DNA of 64,000 bases. It comes from Calamus simplicifolius. Lineage: Eukaryota; Streptophyta; Magnoliopsida; Arecales; Arecaceae. How positions within the stretch are numbered: the stretch's first letter is position 1; every line of letters begins with the position of its first letter. Positions 23,480 to 33,723 of the stretch are shown here, piece by piece. The notes beneath the pieces are model-generated. The model saw only the letters and a program-made list of their open reading frames with translations, did no database searches and was not told where the DNA came from. The DNA lies in contig UESW01004376.1 of assembly GCA_900491605.1 (NCBI GenBank), forward strand, positions 777,831 to 841,830, read 5' to 3'. The translations under genes were made by a program, and so were the position numbers.

Positions 23480-23660
23480 ACAAAGATGTGATAAGTATGT
23501 ATAGAGATAAAAAGTGCATACATAATGACAATATAAGTGTATACAATGATAATACAATTGTGGACAAAGATGAGATATGTGTATATAGAGATAGGATAAG
23601 GCGTACACAATGATACTATAAAAATGTGAAGGAACAATATAAATGTATATAGGTTCCAAA
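23480..23660. repeat. Degenerate tandem repeat, about 94-bp unit
   Basis: ACAAAGATGTGATAAGTATG (23480) recurs as ACAAAGATGAGATATGTGTA (23574), each followed by TATAGAGATA and a GTACACAATGAT-like stretch. The short open frames on both strands here are products of the repeat and are not called as genes. Confidence 0.6.
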
Positions 23661-24108
23661 TCAAATGGATTGTGTCATGCAAGTCCCACCCACTGTAAGA
23701 GCTGGCCTGTGGGCCAGCATGCTCTACTAGCTCGGTCCTGACCTGCCAAACCAAGGGGTAAGGCTCGATATGGCTAATGGGTCAAACTCAGAAGGGTCAT
23801 ATTAGGCCAACTTGATTGTCCCATGAGCCAACCTATTCTATAGGCCCACAGTTGGCCTGCCTAATTTTTTAAAATATTATTTAAATAAAATATATTATAC
23901 ATATACTTTTGCTTTTGAGTAGGCAAGTGGCTTATTATCTTATTAATGATCATAGGTGCATGGTTTATCCGCCTTTTCGAGAATGGGACTCCATTCAAGC
24001 TTGGTGCACCATTTAAACTTTACCATCGAAAAAACAGAAAAGAACAAGTTTGAAGTGAGAAAGAGCACCGAATTAGTTGAAATAAATGAGACTAGAGAGG
24101 GGCTACAG

Positions 24109-24560
24109 GTTGAGAAAAAAATAAGTTTAAAAATAAAGTTTTTTTTAATAATAAAATGATATTTCCTTTAAATTTTAACTAGACATGGGCACTGAGCCGG
24201 ACCGCCCATGGCTTGGCCTAGGCCGGCACGGCCCGATTGCTGCAAGTTGAGAGAAAAATAAGTTTGAAAATAAAGTTTTTTTTAGCAATAAAATGATCTT
24301 TTCCTTTGAATTTTAACTAGACATGGGCCGGATCGCCCATGGCCTGGCCCAGGTCGGCATGAATCGGGCCATGCCTGGTACGGCTCGGTTGCTACAGTAC
24401 CGGATTGTGCTAGGCACGGCCCATAAAAGGGGGCCGTGCCGGGCTTAGATACCTTGGCCCATGGACCAAGCCCGGCACGACCCATTAGTACCTAGGTTGG
24501 CACGGCCCACGTGCCAGTCCGGTACGGCCCATAAGGGCCTGGGCCATACCAGCCCATAAG
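24109..24560. repeat. Tandem duplication (about 137 bp) with GGCACGGCCC-type motifs
   Basis: GTTGAGAAAAAAATAAG (24109) recurs as GTTGAGAGAAAAATAAG (24246). Each is followed by AAAATAAAGTTTTTTTT, TTTTAACTAGACATGGGC and a run of GGCACGGCCC-like words. The GC-rich words continue singly to about 24560. Such clusters are typical of the subterminal regions of plant hAT transposons, and a hAT transposase remnant lies beside it. Confidence 0.7.
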
Positions 24561-24838
24561 GGCCTGATTCCCTTAAAAAATTTATATAAAAAAATATATT
24601 TTTTAATAAATTAAAAAATTATTAAAAATAAAGGATTTATTAATATGAAGATACCTTAATGATGGGGGGTTTAGAATAGACCCCTACCAGTTTATTAATT
24701 TAAAATCAAAATGGTACATTAAGGGAGGGGGGTTGGGCCTGACCTTTAGAATACAATAAAAAAAGGAGAAAAAAATAAAGATGACTTACTTTAATAATTT
24801 AAAAAATAAAAATATATAATTATAAAAATAGAGATGAC

Positions 24839-25541
24839 TCACTCATCAGTAGTATTTGTATCATCATCATCTTTGCTAGATAAATCATGTCCACCTTTAT
24901 CTTGAAGTCTTGCCTCAGCATCCAACCAGTCTTTGAAGCAGAGAAGCATCTCAATCGTATCGCTAGTTATCCTACTTCTCTTTTTGTTCAGAATATATCG
25001 ACCTGCACTGAAAGCGGATTTCGATGCTATCGTGGACATCGGCATAGCTAAAATATCGCATGCACTGGCTGACATAACAGGATATTAATTTTTACACTCT
25101 TCCACCAAGCTAATACATCTAGATTCTCTATTTGATTTTCATCATATGCGGACTGAAGATCATTTTGTAAATAAAATTTTAGTTTACTACTTAAAGATGA
25201 AGAAGATGAAGATGAATTTGAAGCATGTATGTGTTTTCTTTATGCAATGAATGAAAAAATAGATGACGAACGAGAACTAGAAGAAGAAACAAAGCTTTAA
25301 GCGGGTAATCTAGATTCATGAATTTTTTATCATATAAAGCATAAATATCATGAAGAAGTTCTGTTACCTCATTTTTAGCAAGTTCAAGATCTGTAACCAT
25401 GTTTTCACAATATGCATCAATTAAAATTAGTACGCTACTTAATTTAACTATAGGATCAAAAATAGCAGATAAGTTATGCAAAGGATATATCATGTCCCAA
25501 TAATCATTCCATTTAGTTTTTATTTGATGTATAATAGGCAT
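24839..25541 (-). pseudogene. hAT transposase pseudogene (C-terminal part)
   Basis: The piece 25541-25191 (TKWNDYWDMIYPLHNLSAIF) matches the part of plant hAT transposases before the dimerisation region. Sequence near 25115 reads ENLDVLAWWK. In a shifted frame, 25075-24839 then has SASACDILAMPMSTIASKSAF, followed by SDTIEMLLCFKDWL. Together these are the hAT C-terminal dimerisation domain. The frameshift lies near 25080. The N-terminal BED finger and most of the catalytic core are not found. Confidence 0.85.
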
Positions 25542-25735
25542 TAAAACATCATCATATCTATGTTCATTAAATTTTTCATTAATTATATTTGCTTGTTGTA
25601 AAAATGAATAAGAAGTTGGATAATAAATACCAGAAGAATATTTATAGCATCATAAAAATTAACAAAAAAATGTGAGAATATTTATAGGTGGAAACTGCTC
25701 CAGCCATGAGGCATAGATTTTATAGTGGAAATCAT

Positions 25736-25880
25736 GGAATTGAGGGCGAGGTCGGCTCAAGTATGAGTGAGTCAGGCGAAAGAATTGTAGTAATTTATCA
25801 GTGGAATTGAGGGTGAAGTGGGCTCCAGGAGAATTTATCAATGGAAACCGTGGAATTGAGGGCGAGGAGGGCTCCAGTAT
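25736..25880. repeat. Three imperfect repeats of a GGAATTGAGGGCGAGG-type unit
   Basis: Copies begin at 25736, 25802 and 25852, each followed by a GGCTC(C/A)A segment. They lie upstream of the hAT remnant on its strand. The function is unknown. Confidence 0.6.
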
Positions 25881-26159
25881 CTGGGTCGAGGCTCTCTCGC
25901 AAAAGCGGTTCAGGACAACTAATTTTTTATTGTTGCCTTCTGGTAATTTTCTAGGGTTGACATTGACTGTCACTAATCATCAACGTCTCCCTGGGGAAGG
26001 ACCACAGAGCAGGAGAGCATTTATAGCAATCACAACTTTGCATCCTTGTAAATATTGTCTAAACAACATCGTTAACAGGTTGTCAACCATGTCGACCACA
26101 AGCCAGAAGGTTGAGAAAAAAACTTCTCTTAATCAAAGGCTGCTTAACATTAGTTGCTA

Positions 26160-27460
26160 GGTTTTGTTGTAATTGGCATTACCCAGTAATTTTGTAATAA
26201 TTCTATACCTTACTCAAAAAGACTGATTGGAAGATATTATCCTAACTTTTTAGCCCTATTGAGTATACTTTAATATGTACTCCCACATATATACTTTTTA
26301 TATTTAAGCTCTAGTACCCTCAGTACTATAAAGATAAAAGTTCAAATCTAGTTAAATTCTACCATAATAACATTAGATCAACCCAATGCATTACTAATAT
26401 GTTACTAAATATCTGCCAATTTGAATCCTTATAATTTTTGTTCTTCACCTTACCATCTTGGCTAATAAAAGGTTTTGCTAGCATCAGAAGATCCTTTTTC
26501 TAAGATGTATCCTAAAATTTAGCGTAGGAACTGTGGGTCGCAGGTTGGGAAGAAGAAGGCAGCCAGCCTTCCATAAGTGGTCAAGGGGTTAGCCAGGTCC
26601 CAGTGGACCGGTTTGTGATCAGCCCTGAACCGGGCTGGGGTCTACCTGGCCATGTTTTGGGCTTGTGGGGCCCCAAACCTGGTGGGCAATCCAGGCCTAA
26701 GTTGTGGTTACCTATAGCCATGTAATTTTAGGCCATGCTGCGCTAAGCGTTGTGGGCTTAAGCCATATTTGCATTGGTTGTTTAGTCTAGTTAAGCCATA
26801 AATAACCAGTTGAAGCTTTACTCGAGGAGTGTAATGATTTAGCTAACCTAAGTAATTCTATATATGCTCTATTAAAGGTAATTTGATGACCTAGGTAATG
26901 GAAGTGTAGGACTTGGATTCAATTAAGCTTTAAACCCACTTAAGCCTAAATAGGAGGGGTATAAGGGTAATTGTAGAAATTGATTAATGAATTGATGATT
27001 AACTTGATTATGTCATAATTCTAGCTAATTCTATTAGTGATTGATTGATATTGAGCAAAATTGGTAGCACAGATTAATGCTTTGAGATTCGTATCGAAGG
27101 TCTATGGTTGATTGTGAGCAGTGGATTCTGAATTAGCATTAGAAGTACAAATATTGCACCTAGTTTTATAAGACAATATTTTTCTGCATACATTTTATAC
27201 CATGCATTGTACGCATTTGTTTATCAGTATATTTCGTGCATGTTCTTCATATATGTTATACTTCGCTATGGCATTGTAATTTGAATTGATGTATGATCTT
27301 GAAATATTATAGATGATACTATATATATTATGGTTTTATAACATAGTATGTCATAAATTATGCCATCATGAGTTTTATTTTGTAAATGTGCTATCTGGTA
27401 TAAAAAGAAATGATGAATGGCTTAATATAGGCATCCGGACTAGTTACTGTGGTGCTGCAG
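26160..27460. other. No gene recognised; possible decayed LTR at 26520-27460
   Basis: From 26520 to 26790 the DNA is GC-rich with GGGCT/GGCC-type words, and then it becomes AT-rich. The stretch stops just before a TGGTATCAAGGAC sequence at 27463. That resembles a primer-binding site for initiator Met-tRNA and would fit a plus-strand LTR ending here, but no partner LTR or coding part is seen. Confidence 0.35.
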
Positions 27461-27718
27461 AGGTGGTATCAAGGACAAAATATGTGGTCATGGATGCTCG
27501 ATGTAGAGCTGGTCTAACTTGATTTATAATACTTGGCACGAATAGCTGATGATATGTAATACTAGTTCGAGCACACTTAGGCTAAGTCTAACTTAAACAC
27601 ATGACATCAGAGGTAAGGCATGTAACTATGAAAGCTCGATGTAAAATTGATCCGAACTATCTAGGTTCATGCCATGTAGCACTAGTGTGAGAACCAACCT
27701 AGTCATACGAAGGTTGCT

Positions 27719-27720
<2 letters not shown>
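27460..27720. repeat. Diverged tandem duplication, about 140 bp
   Basis: A block with GGTATCAAGG, GCTCGATGTA and GATATGTAATACTAGT recurs as ACATCAGAGG, GCTCGATGTA and CATGTAGCACTAGT about 140 bases later. It looks like a doubled retroelement leader, but this is only a suggestion. Confidence 0.45.

Positions 27721-27721
<1 letters not shown>

Positions 27722-27765
<44 letters not shown>
27722..27765. repeat. (TA)n microsatellite, 22 units
   Basis: A perfect TA run directly left of the MITE-like element at 27771. Confidence 0.95.
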
Positions 27766-27771
<6 letters not shown>

Positions 27772-28003
27772 ATTGGTAAGGCCATTAAGCAATCCTGAAT
27801 GGTAATATAGATTGCCTATAAGATAGATTACCACTTGATAGATTATCAGTAATGTTGATTATTGTGTTTGGTATACATAGATAATGCTATAGTAATATTA
27901 ATTACTGTGTTTGGTATGACAAACAGGTTACCAGTCATATAACATCAAAATTTTAACATACTCCTAAATTAAATTTATTAAAAATATTATATATTATAAA
28001 AAT

Positions 28004-28010
<7 letters not shown>

Positions 28011-28049
<39 letters not shown>
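28011..28049. repeat. (TA)n microsatellite inside the MITE-like element
   Basis: A perfect TA run that abuts the captured GC-rich block. Confidence 0.95.
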
Positions 28050-28052
<3 letters not shown>

Positions 28053-28086
28053 ATTCGAAGCGGTCGTTGAGGATGCCGGAGGCTGA

Positions 28087-28191
28087 AAGAAGTTCTGCGG
28101 CATTTGAAGATGACCGTGGGGCTGCTGGGCGGCGAAGATCTACGACCCGATTCAGCGGAAGAGGATGTGGCTCGGAACCTTCGACACAAAG
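28087..28191 (+). pseudogene. Captured AP2/ERF DNA-binding domain fragment
   Basis: Read on the plus strand, one frame gives KKFCGI, stop, R, stop, then [19 protein letters not shown] and LGTFDTK. This follows the AP2/ERF consensus (RGVR.RPWG.WAAEI.DP......WLGTFDT) closely. Family members bind GCC-box DNA with this beta-sheet domain. Both stops are TGA where the family has Arg, and two Cys (TGC) sit where the family has Arg. All four changes fit C-to-T decay at CG sites. The helix after the sheet is not clearly present. The fragment is non-functional, and its source gene is not in the window. Confidence 0.8.
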
Positions 28192-28920
28192 GTTTCAGTT
28201 AGGTCAGTAGAGGAGGAGGCGAGTAGAGAGTGATCAAAGGAAGCAGAGGCAATTTTGTCAAAAAAAATTTATCAGGTTATCACATCTATGGTAATGTAGA
28301 TAACTACCCATTTCTGAGATAATCTCAAGAGATAATCTAGATTACTACTACAAGATAGATTGTCATTCAAAATATATACCAAACATAGTTATCTGGTAGG
28401 TCCCATTTAAATTACCGATAATCTGAATAGATTACTGGCTACCAAACGTAACCTTAGTGTGTGAAGTATTGGTAAGGCTGAATTGCTAGTACGAGATAAT
28501 AAGCATCTAGTGAGTAGTTTAATATCACATAAAATAAGATAAAATAATAAAAATATTTTATTATCAATTTTTGCATGGATTTTTAGCATGTGATGCAACA
28601 CGGCTTAATTCTATAGATGCTTATATCCATATTATCTTTAATTTCAACTTTATATGTTATAGATCCATATATATATTGTAAGAACTTTTATTGGCTATTT
28701 CTCATTTATCTACAATTTTTCTAGAGGATAAGGGTTGTGCAATTGACTAGGATTTGAGGGGCAGATTTGCAGAGAGAGATGGAATAGTTACATTTTCATT
28801 TATGATATTTATATATGTTTTATCCTATTAGTGGTCTGACTTTGTTGATGAAGATTTTTGGAAGTATTTGGTCATAAGTTGACAATCTAGCATAGTTTTA
28901 ATGTTATATTGTACGGAAGA

Positions 28921-28925
28921 CTTTT
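28921..28925. repeat. Target-site duplication (left) of the solo LTR: CTTTT
   Basis: CTTTT precedes the LTR end TGTCACGC and recurs at 31228-31232. Confidence 0.85.
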
Positions 28926-29490
28926 TGTCACGCTCCAGACCCAAAAATATAAGCTAAGGTGACAATCCGCCGCATGCCAGGCATGCAAGGCGTCCCGAAT
29001 TATGATACATAAATCAACATAAGGCAATAAATATGTTTATTCAATCCAAATCCATAACTTAACACAAACATAGTCATAAGTTCTGGGCTATAAACCCTAC
29101 ACACAAGCAATACTATGGTTGCAACCCTACACACCATAATCATAAGGTTTGGGCTACAAGCCCTACACACGTGACATATAATGGATCTAATTATTTAATA
29201 GAAGCTTCATCTAGCTCCTAACTCCTTCATTCCTGAGGCTCTGAAAAACATTTTGAGATTTATATGAGCTCACACTCATAAGTAAGCCTATTATAAAATT
29301 AAATCATCGTGTCTTAAACATATCATATCAAGATATTTTCATAAAGAAAAATTTTCAATCTCAGTTACATTTATCATGCTATCAGAGCATGCATATCATC
29401 AGTTGCAATAAATACCAGAATATGCAATGTAAACAAACCCACTGTTTATGTAATCCTTGTTTCTTATGTGTCCCATGGCCCTACAAATTA

Positions 29491-29690
29491 ATCAGAACAC
29501 ATTCTACAAATGTGTGTGGCCATATCATAATCAATCAGAACACACCCATAGATGTGTGTGGTCATATAGTCCATCAGAACACATTCTACAAATGTGTGTG
29601 GCCATACATAATCAATCAGAACACATTCTACAAATGTGTGTGGCCATGTCATAATCAATCAGAACACATTCTACAAATGTGTGGGGCCAT
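29491..29690. repeat. Minisatellite in the solo LTR, 39-43 bp unit, five copies
   Basis: Units begin at 29491, 29534, 29573, 29615 and 29658 with ATCAGAACACA. Each continues to TGTGTG(T/G)GGCCATA-like sequence. The related LTR at 42053 has about eleven copies of the same core. Confidence 0.9.
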
Positions 29691-30475
29691 AGTATATGAG
29701 AACCGCGACACATACAAGACTATTTTGATGTCATCATTACAATTGCATGTCACACATCATGCATCTGTTTCTCACATTGCATATAAAGTGGTTTGCACAT
29801 TATTAACAAATGCATATAGTCATCTCAATAATACCAACATATTTTGCAAGTCAAAGAAATTATATTTTTGCATATACACCAATAAACTATATATTTCTTG
29901 CAAAATATTATCAGCTACTATAGTCATAATAAATACTCATTTGTAAATTCATGGTACTATTCACAATAGACAATCTAAATAAAACTCCATTTTTCCTTAT
30001 TTAATAAGATGCATGCAAACTATAAATCCAAAGTTTATACATTAAATAATTATAAAATTATCATAATAGTCTTACTTACCTCAGTACGCAAATTTTAAAT
30101 GATAAACCAGCTAAATAGACATCTGGGTACCTATAATAGTATTATACACAATTAAGTTTCTAAAATCTGAATAATAAAAGAACTCCTTAAACTCTACCCA
30201 AACTAATCCACGGGCCCAACTTGGGCTCGAATATCTCTCACTATATACACCCAAATGGGAAAGAAAATTGCCCCATGAAACTAGATTCAACCCTGATTCA
30301 GGCCATATAATTATTTTGCCATTCCGGCCCAATATAGGGCCCAAAATCCTGCTCAAAAAGGCCACTTGAACCGGCCCAACAGGGCCCAAAACTTGGACGG
30401 CCCAGCCGGCCCACTGAACCAAATCCCAGCTCCTCTATTTCACCCGAAATAGAGGAGAGCCGTGCCGGCGACCAA

Positions 30476-30850
30476 GGCCGCCACCGGCCAAATTCGAAGC
30501 TGCCCGGCCACCGTTGGCCGGATCGGAGCCAGCCGCCGCGGCAGCCAGCCCCTCCCTCTCTCTCCCATCCTCCAATTTCTCTCTCTCTCTCTCTTTTCTC
30601 TCCTTCATCACCCGCATGGCACTTACTGCATGTGCCGGCACGACCGGCCAAATTGGAGGCGGCCCGGCCGCCGTTGGCCGGACCAGAGCCGGCCGCCGCC
30701 ACGGCCGGTCTCCCCTTTCACTCTCTCTCTCTAATTTCTCTCATTTATCTCCCTTTCTCTCTTTTGATCCGCCGCGGCTTGTTACAGTGCTGGCGGCACG
30801 GCCGGCCACCATGGCTGGCCGGACCTCCACTGGATGCACGCCCGGTCGGT
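30476..30850. repeat. GC-rich 160-bp repeat in the solo LTR, about 2.5 copies
   Basis: CGGCCAAATT at 30485 and 30645 marks two units with CCG(T)TGGCCGGA and GAGCC.GCCGCC. A third partial unit begins near 30791. The parts between are CTCTCT-rich. Long open frames across this block on both strands are compositional. Confidence 0.8.
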
Positions 30851-31227
30851 GGAAAGCCACTGACCGGAGCTCAGGCTCGATGAGGCGACGGGCACGCTGC
30901 CGGGCCCGAACCAAGGATCGGACCGATTGCACGATTCACTCCTCTCTCTCTCCCTCTCCCCCTTCCTTCCTCTCTCAGGCTCTCTCTCTGTCTCTCCCTT
31001 CCTTCCTCTCTCAAGCTCTCTCTCTCTCAATCAGGCATGGACAGGGGGTTTACCTGGAGAAGACATCCGCCGGGATGAAGGAGGGAGTCACCCTCGTCAC
31101 CTTTTAAACTTCCATGTGACTTTTCGGATCAAGTAATTATCGGAAACCCAGACATCCTCTCGAGGACCTAAGCGTCAACAGAAACATCTAGGTGCCAGGT
31201 GTCCTCAATTAATACTGGGGGGTTACA

Positions 31228-31232
31228 CTTTT
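31228..31232. repeat. Target-site duplication (right) of the solo LTR: CTTTT
   Basis: CTTTT directly follows the LTR end TTACA and is identical to 28921-28925. Confidence 0.85.
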
Positions 31233-32905
31233 GTAGCTGGTTGGGATTTTATATGTATACGTGAATATCTATATACAACAATAACAAAGTCTTAGTTTTA
31301 ATTTAGTCGGGAATGGTTATGCGAATCTCGCTTTATCTTTATTATTATATCAAGTATCAAAGTGATGTGATGGCAGTATAGTAGGTCTTGCATGCTTTTA
31401 GAATTCTACCTTCAAAGAGTACGTAGCCGTTGCCTTCGTTCGCATCAAGCATCGCTTTGGAGGCGAGAGATATAAGTTTTCAATAGTTTAATCTGAATTT
31501 CTATCCGCACTAGCCGTCTATTCTTGGGTTCAAAGCGAGAGAGAACAGAACCAGACTACAATTTTTTTCCTTAAGATAGCGTGATCATCCACTAACAAAA
31601 GAAAGGATATATCATTCATTTAGACCAATGAAATATACTTAATTAATCTGATTTTTTTAATTAGTCCATATTAATTAGGCCTTAGGTCGATTAAAAAAAT
31701 CAATTGATCAATCAATTTTGATCAGATTAATTATATAATTGATTTAATTAAAGAATCAAACCTATCTATTTTTGATTAGATTGATTCCATCCTATATTTT
31801 ATTTTAAATAGCTGTTAATTCCACTAATTGATCAATTAATAGCTATCTCATGGCAAAAAAATAATAGCCAATGTCATCAGCTTGTGCCCTATATGAGATC
31901 CAACTGTATAAATGATCGAGCATTATGCTGGACTATTTCTTATGTTCGTCTAAAAGTAACATGCATCGATTTTAGTGACTTCAAAGAAAAACTCAGTTTT
32001 AACTTGAAATTTGGAGGCCTTGGGACAACCTAAAAGATGATAAATTTGATTTTATAAATTGAAAATTCAGGCTCAGATAACAAATATATCTAATTGAAAA
32101 TAATTCAAGAGGTTCAATATATGTTCAACTGAATGCAATTACAAGTAATTAAAAGAACAATAGAATAAATGAGATATAAGAAAATTTCTAGTGATTCGAC
32201 ACTTCTTGCTTATGTCCATTCCTTAAGACATCTTTTTAGAAATTTTATCAAGTTCTTTCAACGAGTGAAAATCAAATTTACGCCCCTTCTCTTCACATAA
32301 ATCAAGAAAAATCTTTATACCTCTCCTTTTCACAGGATAAGAAGGAACCTTTAAAACATTCTCTTAGTTAATACATGAGAACTAAGAATCACTCTCAATG
32401 GATTAATTATCCCAATGAAGAACTAAACTTGATCTAAGAGCATACGCAAGTGAAGGCTTAAGAGATCATGGATTTTCTGGGCATATTCTTTGATAAAACA
32501 ATATTGACTCAACCAACGATTCTTCTTAACAATTAAAGAGAATACTATTTAATTTATAGATTTATCAAAAATATGATTGTTGGAGTGCTTATCAACACTC
32601 CAATATTTGACTGAAATTGGACCAATGACTGCAAATAATTAAGTGGGCAACCACACTATGGAAAATGAGTTGGAAGCTTGTTCGAATTATGGAGTAATGA
32701 AAAGTAATTATTATAAGAGATGATACTGCAACATGGCATGAACCCACAAATAACTATTTTAACAATTAGAGAAACTAATGTATAGATACAAATTTTTATT
32801 AGTTTTAAATGATCAGCACGTTAGACTATGAATCTTATCTTTTTATTTTCACTCAATTAATTTTTAAATTTGTTTAATGAAAAACTTTGAAGTTTCAATG
32901 CAACA
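31233..32905. other. AT-rich intergenic DNA, no gene seen
   Basis: No protein motif is recognised. There is one short perfect stem (TTGGAGTG paired with CACTCCAA) near 32580-32604, with an 8-base loop. Confidence 0.5.
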
Positions 32906-32907
32906 AG

Positions 32908-33010
32908 ACCATCTACAAAAAAAAAAAGGTCATTAGCGATGATTATAAGTACTAGCACTTTAAAAATTATCGCAAATACCTTTACGGGTGCTTATATGGC
33001 ATTTTTTATA
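32908..33010. mobile_element. Possible CACTA-transposon terminus remnant
   Basis: The stretch ATCTACAAAAAAAAAAAGGT is followed by CATTAGCGATGATTATAA and ATTATCGCAAATACC. It resembles the CACTACAAGAAAA end and GCGACGATT subterminal words of plant CACTA elements. The CACTA end itself is mutated and no partner end is identified. Confidence 0.35.
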
Positions 33011-33718
33011 AACTATTTTAAGATGTCACCAACATTTTTAATAAATGAAAATACATCTACAATTAATTATTTGCATTTGTTATACGCACCATGTAAAAAA
33101 TATAAAATAATAAATATATTTTTATGTGCCACATAAGAATCAAACCATGTCTCTTCATTTAAGAAAAAGGGAACTACCATCATAGTCCATCAAACTTTAT
33201 TTACATTTACTTAAACTTTATATACCATATAGAAATTAAACTCATATTTTTTATTAAGAAAAAAGACCATTCTGCCACCATAGTACCATCAAAATTTATT
33301 AAAATAATAACTTTTATTTTTTATTTATTTTTGATCAAATATACTCATTATTGTGATGTTTCATATTTCAAAAACTATTTTTCATAAATATAATCCTTTT
33401 CTTTCTCTTAAAATAAAAAATAAATAGATTCATTTTATTCTTTATGATATTTTCAAAATTATTTTTAAAAATATTTAAAAATATTGATAACTACAACATG
33501 TTCCTATTCATATATAATTTTTTCTTATAAATTATTTAAAAAATAATTTTATTTATTTTGAAATTAAAGAGTAAAATTGATATTTAATATATAGATTTAA
33601 ATTATTTATAATTTTTAATATATTTCTAATGCAAATCTACTTAGCTTAGTAATTGTGAAGTTTAGCTAAATCAGCAGAACAATAATACAAGTTATAAATT
33701 AATGACCAATAATTTATC
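33011..33718. other. AT-rich DNA, no gene seen
   Basis: There is a loose repeat of an AAGAAAAA(G/A)...CCATCATAGT-like stretch near 33160 and 33260. Nothing else is recognisable. Confidence 0.45.
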
Positions 33719-33723
33719 ATGAA

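Larger units (their letters stand above)
27771..28478. mobile_element. MITE-like element carrying an AP2/ERF gene fragment
   Basis: The outer parts are AT-rich and related in inverted orientation. The left arm has GATTATTGTGTTTGGTAT and ATTACTGTGTTTGGTAT. The right arm, reverse-complemented, has AACTATGTTTGGTAT and ACGTTTGGTAGCC. Both arms have many GATTATC/GATAATC words. TATTGGTAAGGC occurs at both outer edges (27771-27782 and 28467-28478). In the centre, after a second TA run, is a GC-richer block of about 200 bp with an AP2/ERF domain fragment. The superfamily and exact ends are not certain. Confidence 0.6.
28926..31227 (-). mobile_element. Solo LTR, Tekay-like Ty3/gypsy family
   Basis: It starts TGTCACGCTCCAGACCC and ends GGGGGTTACA on the plus strand, so in element orientation it begins TGTAACCCCCC. 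No internal region is attached and the flanks carry an identical 5-bp duplication. It is therefore a complete 2302-bp LTR left by LTR-LTR recombination. It shares its start, a GCATGC-AGGCGT segment, a GGGCTA-AACCCTACACAC segment, a 42-bp minisatellite and a 160-bp GC-rich array with the LTR at 42053-44662. The orientation is taken from that relative. Confidence 0.9.

Noticed and set aside
23401..23754. Open frames on both strands (up to 120 codons) rich in Ile and Tyr
   Set aside because: They come from the degenerate AT-rich tandem repeat at 23480-23660 and show no domain.
29389..29946. Plus-strand frame of 185 codons with a repeated TFYKCVWPY period
   Set aside because: It is a translation of the LTR minisatellite.
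30298..31107. Overlapping long Ser/Leu/Pro- or Arg/Gly-rich open frames on both strands
   Set aside because: They are caused by GC-rich and CT-rich repeats in the solo LTR. No motif is present and both strands are equally open.
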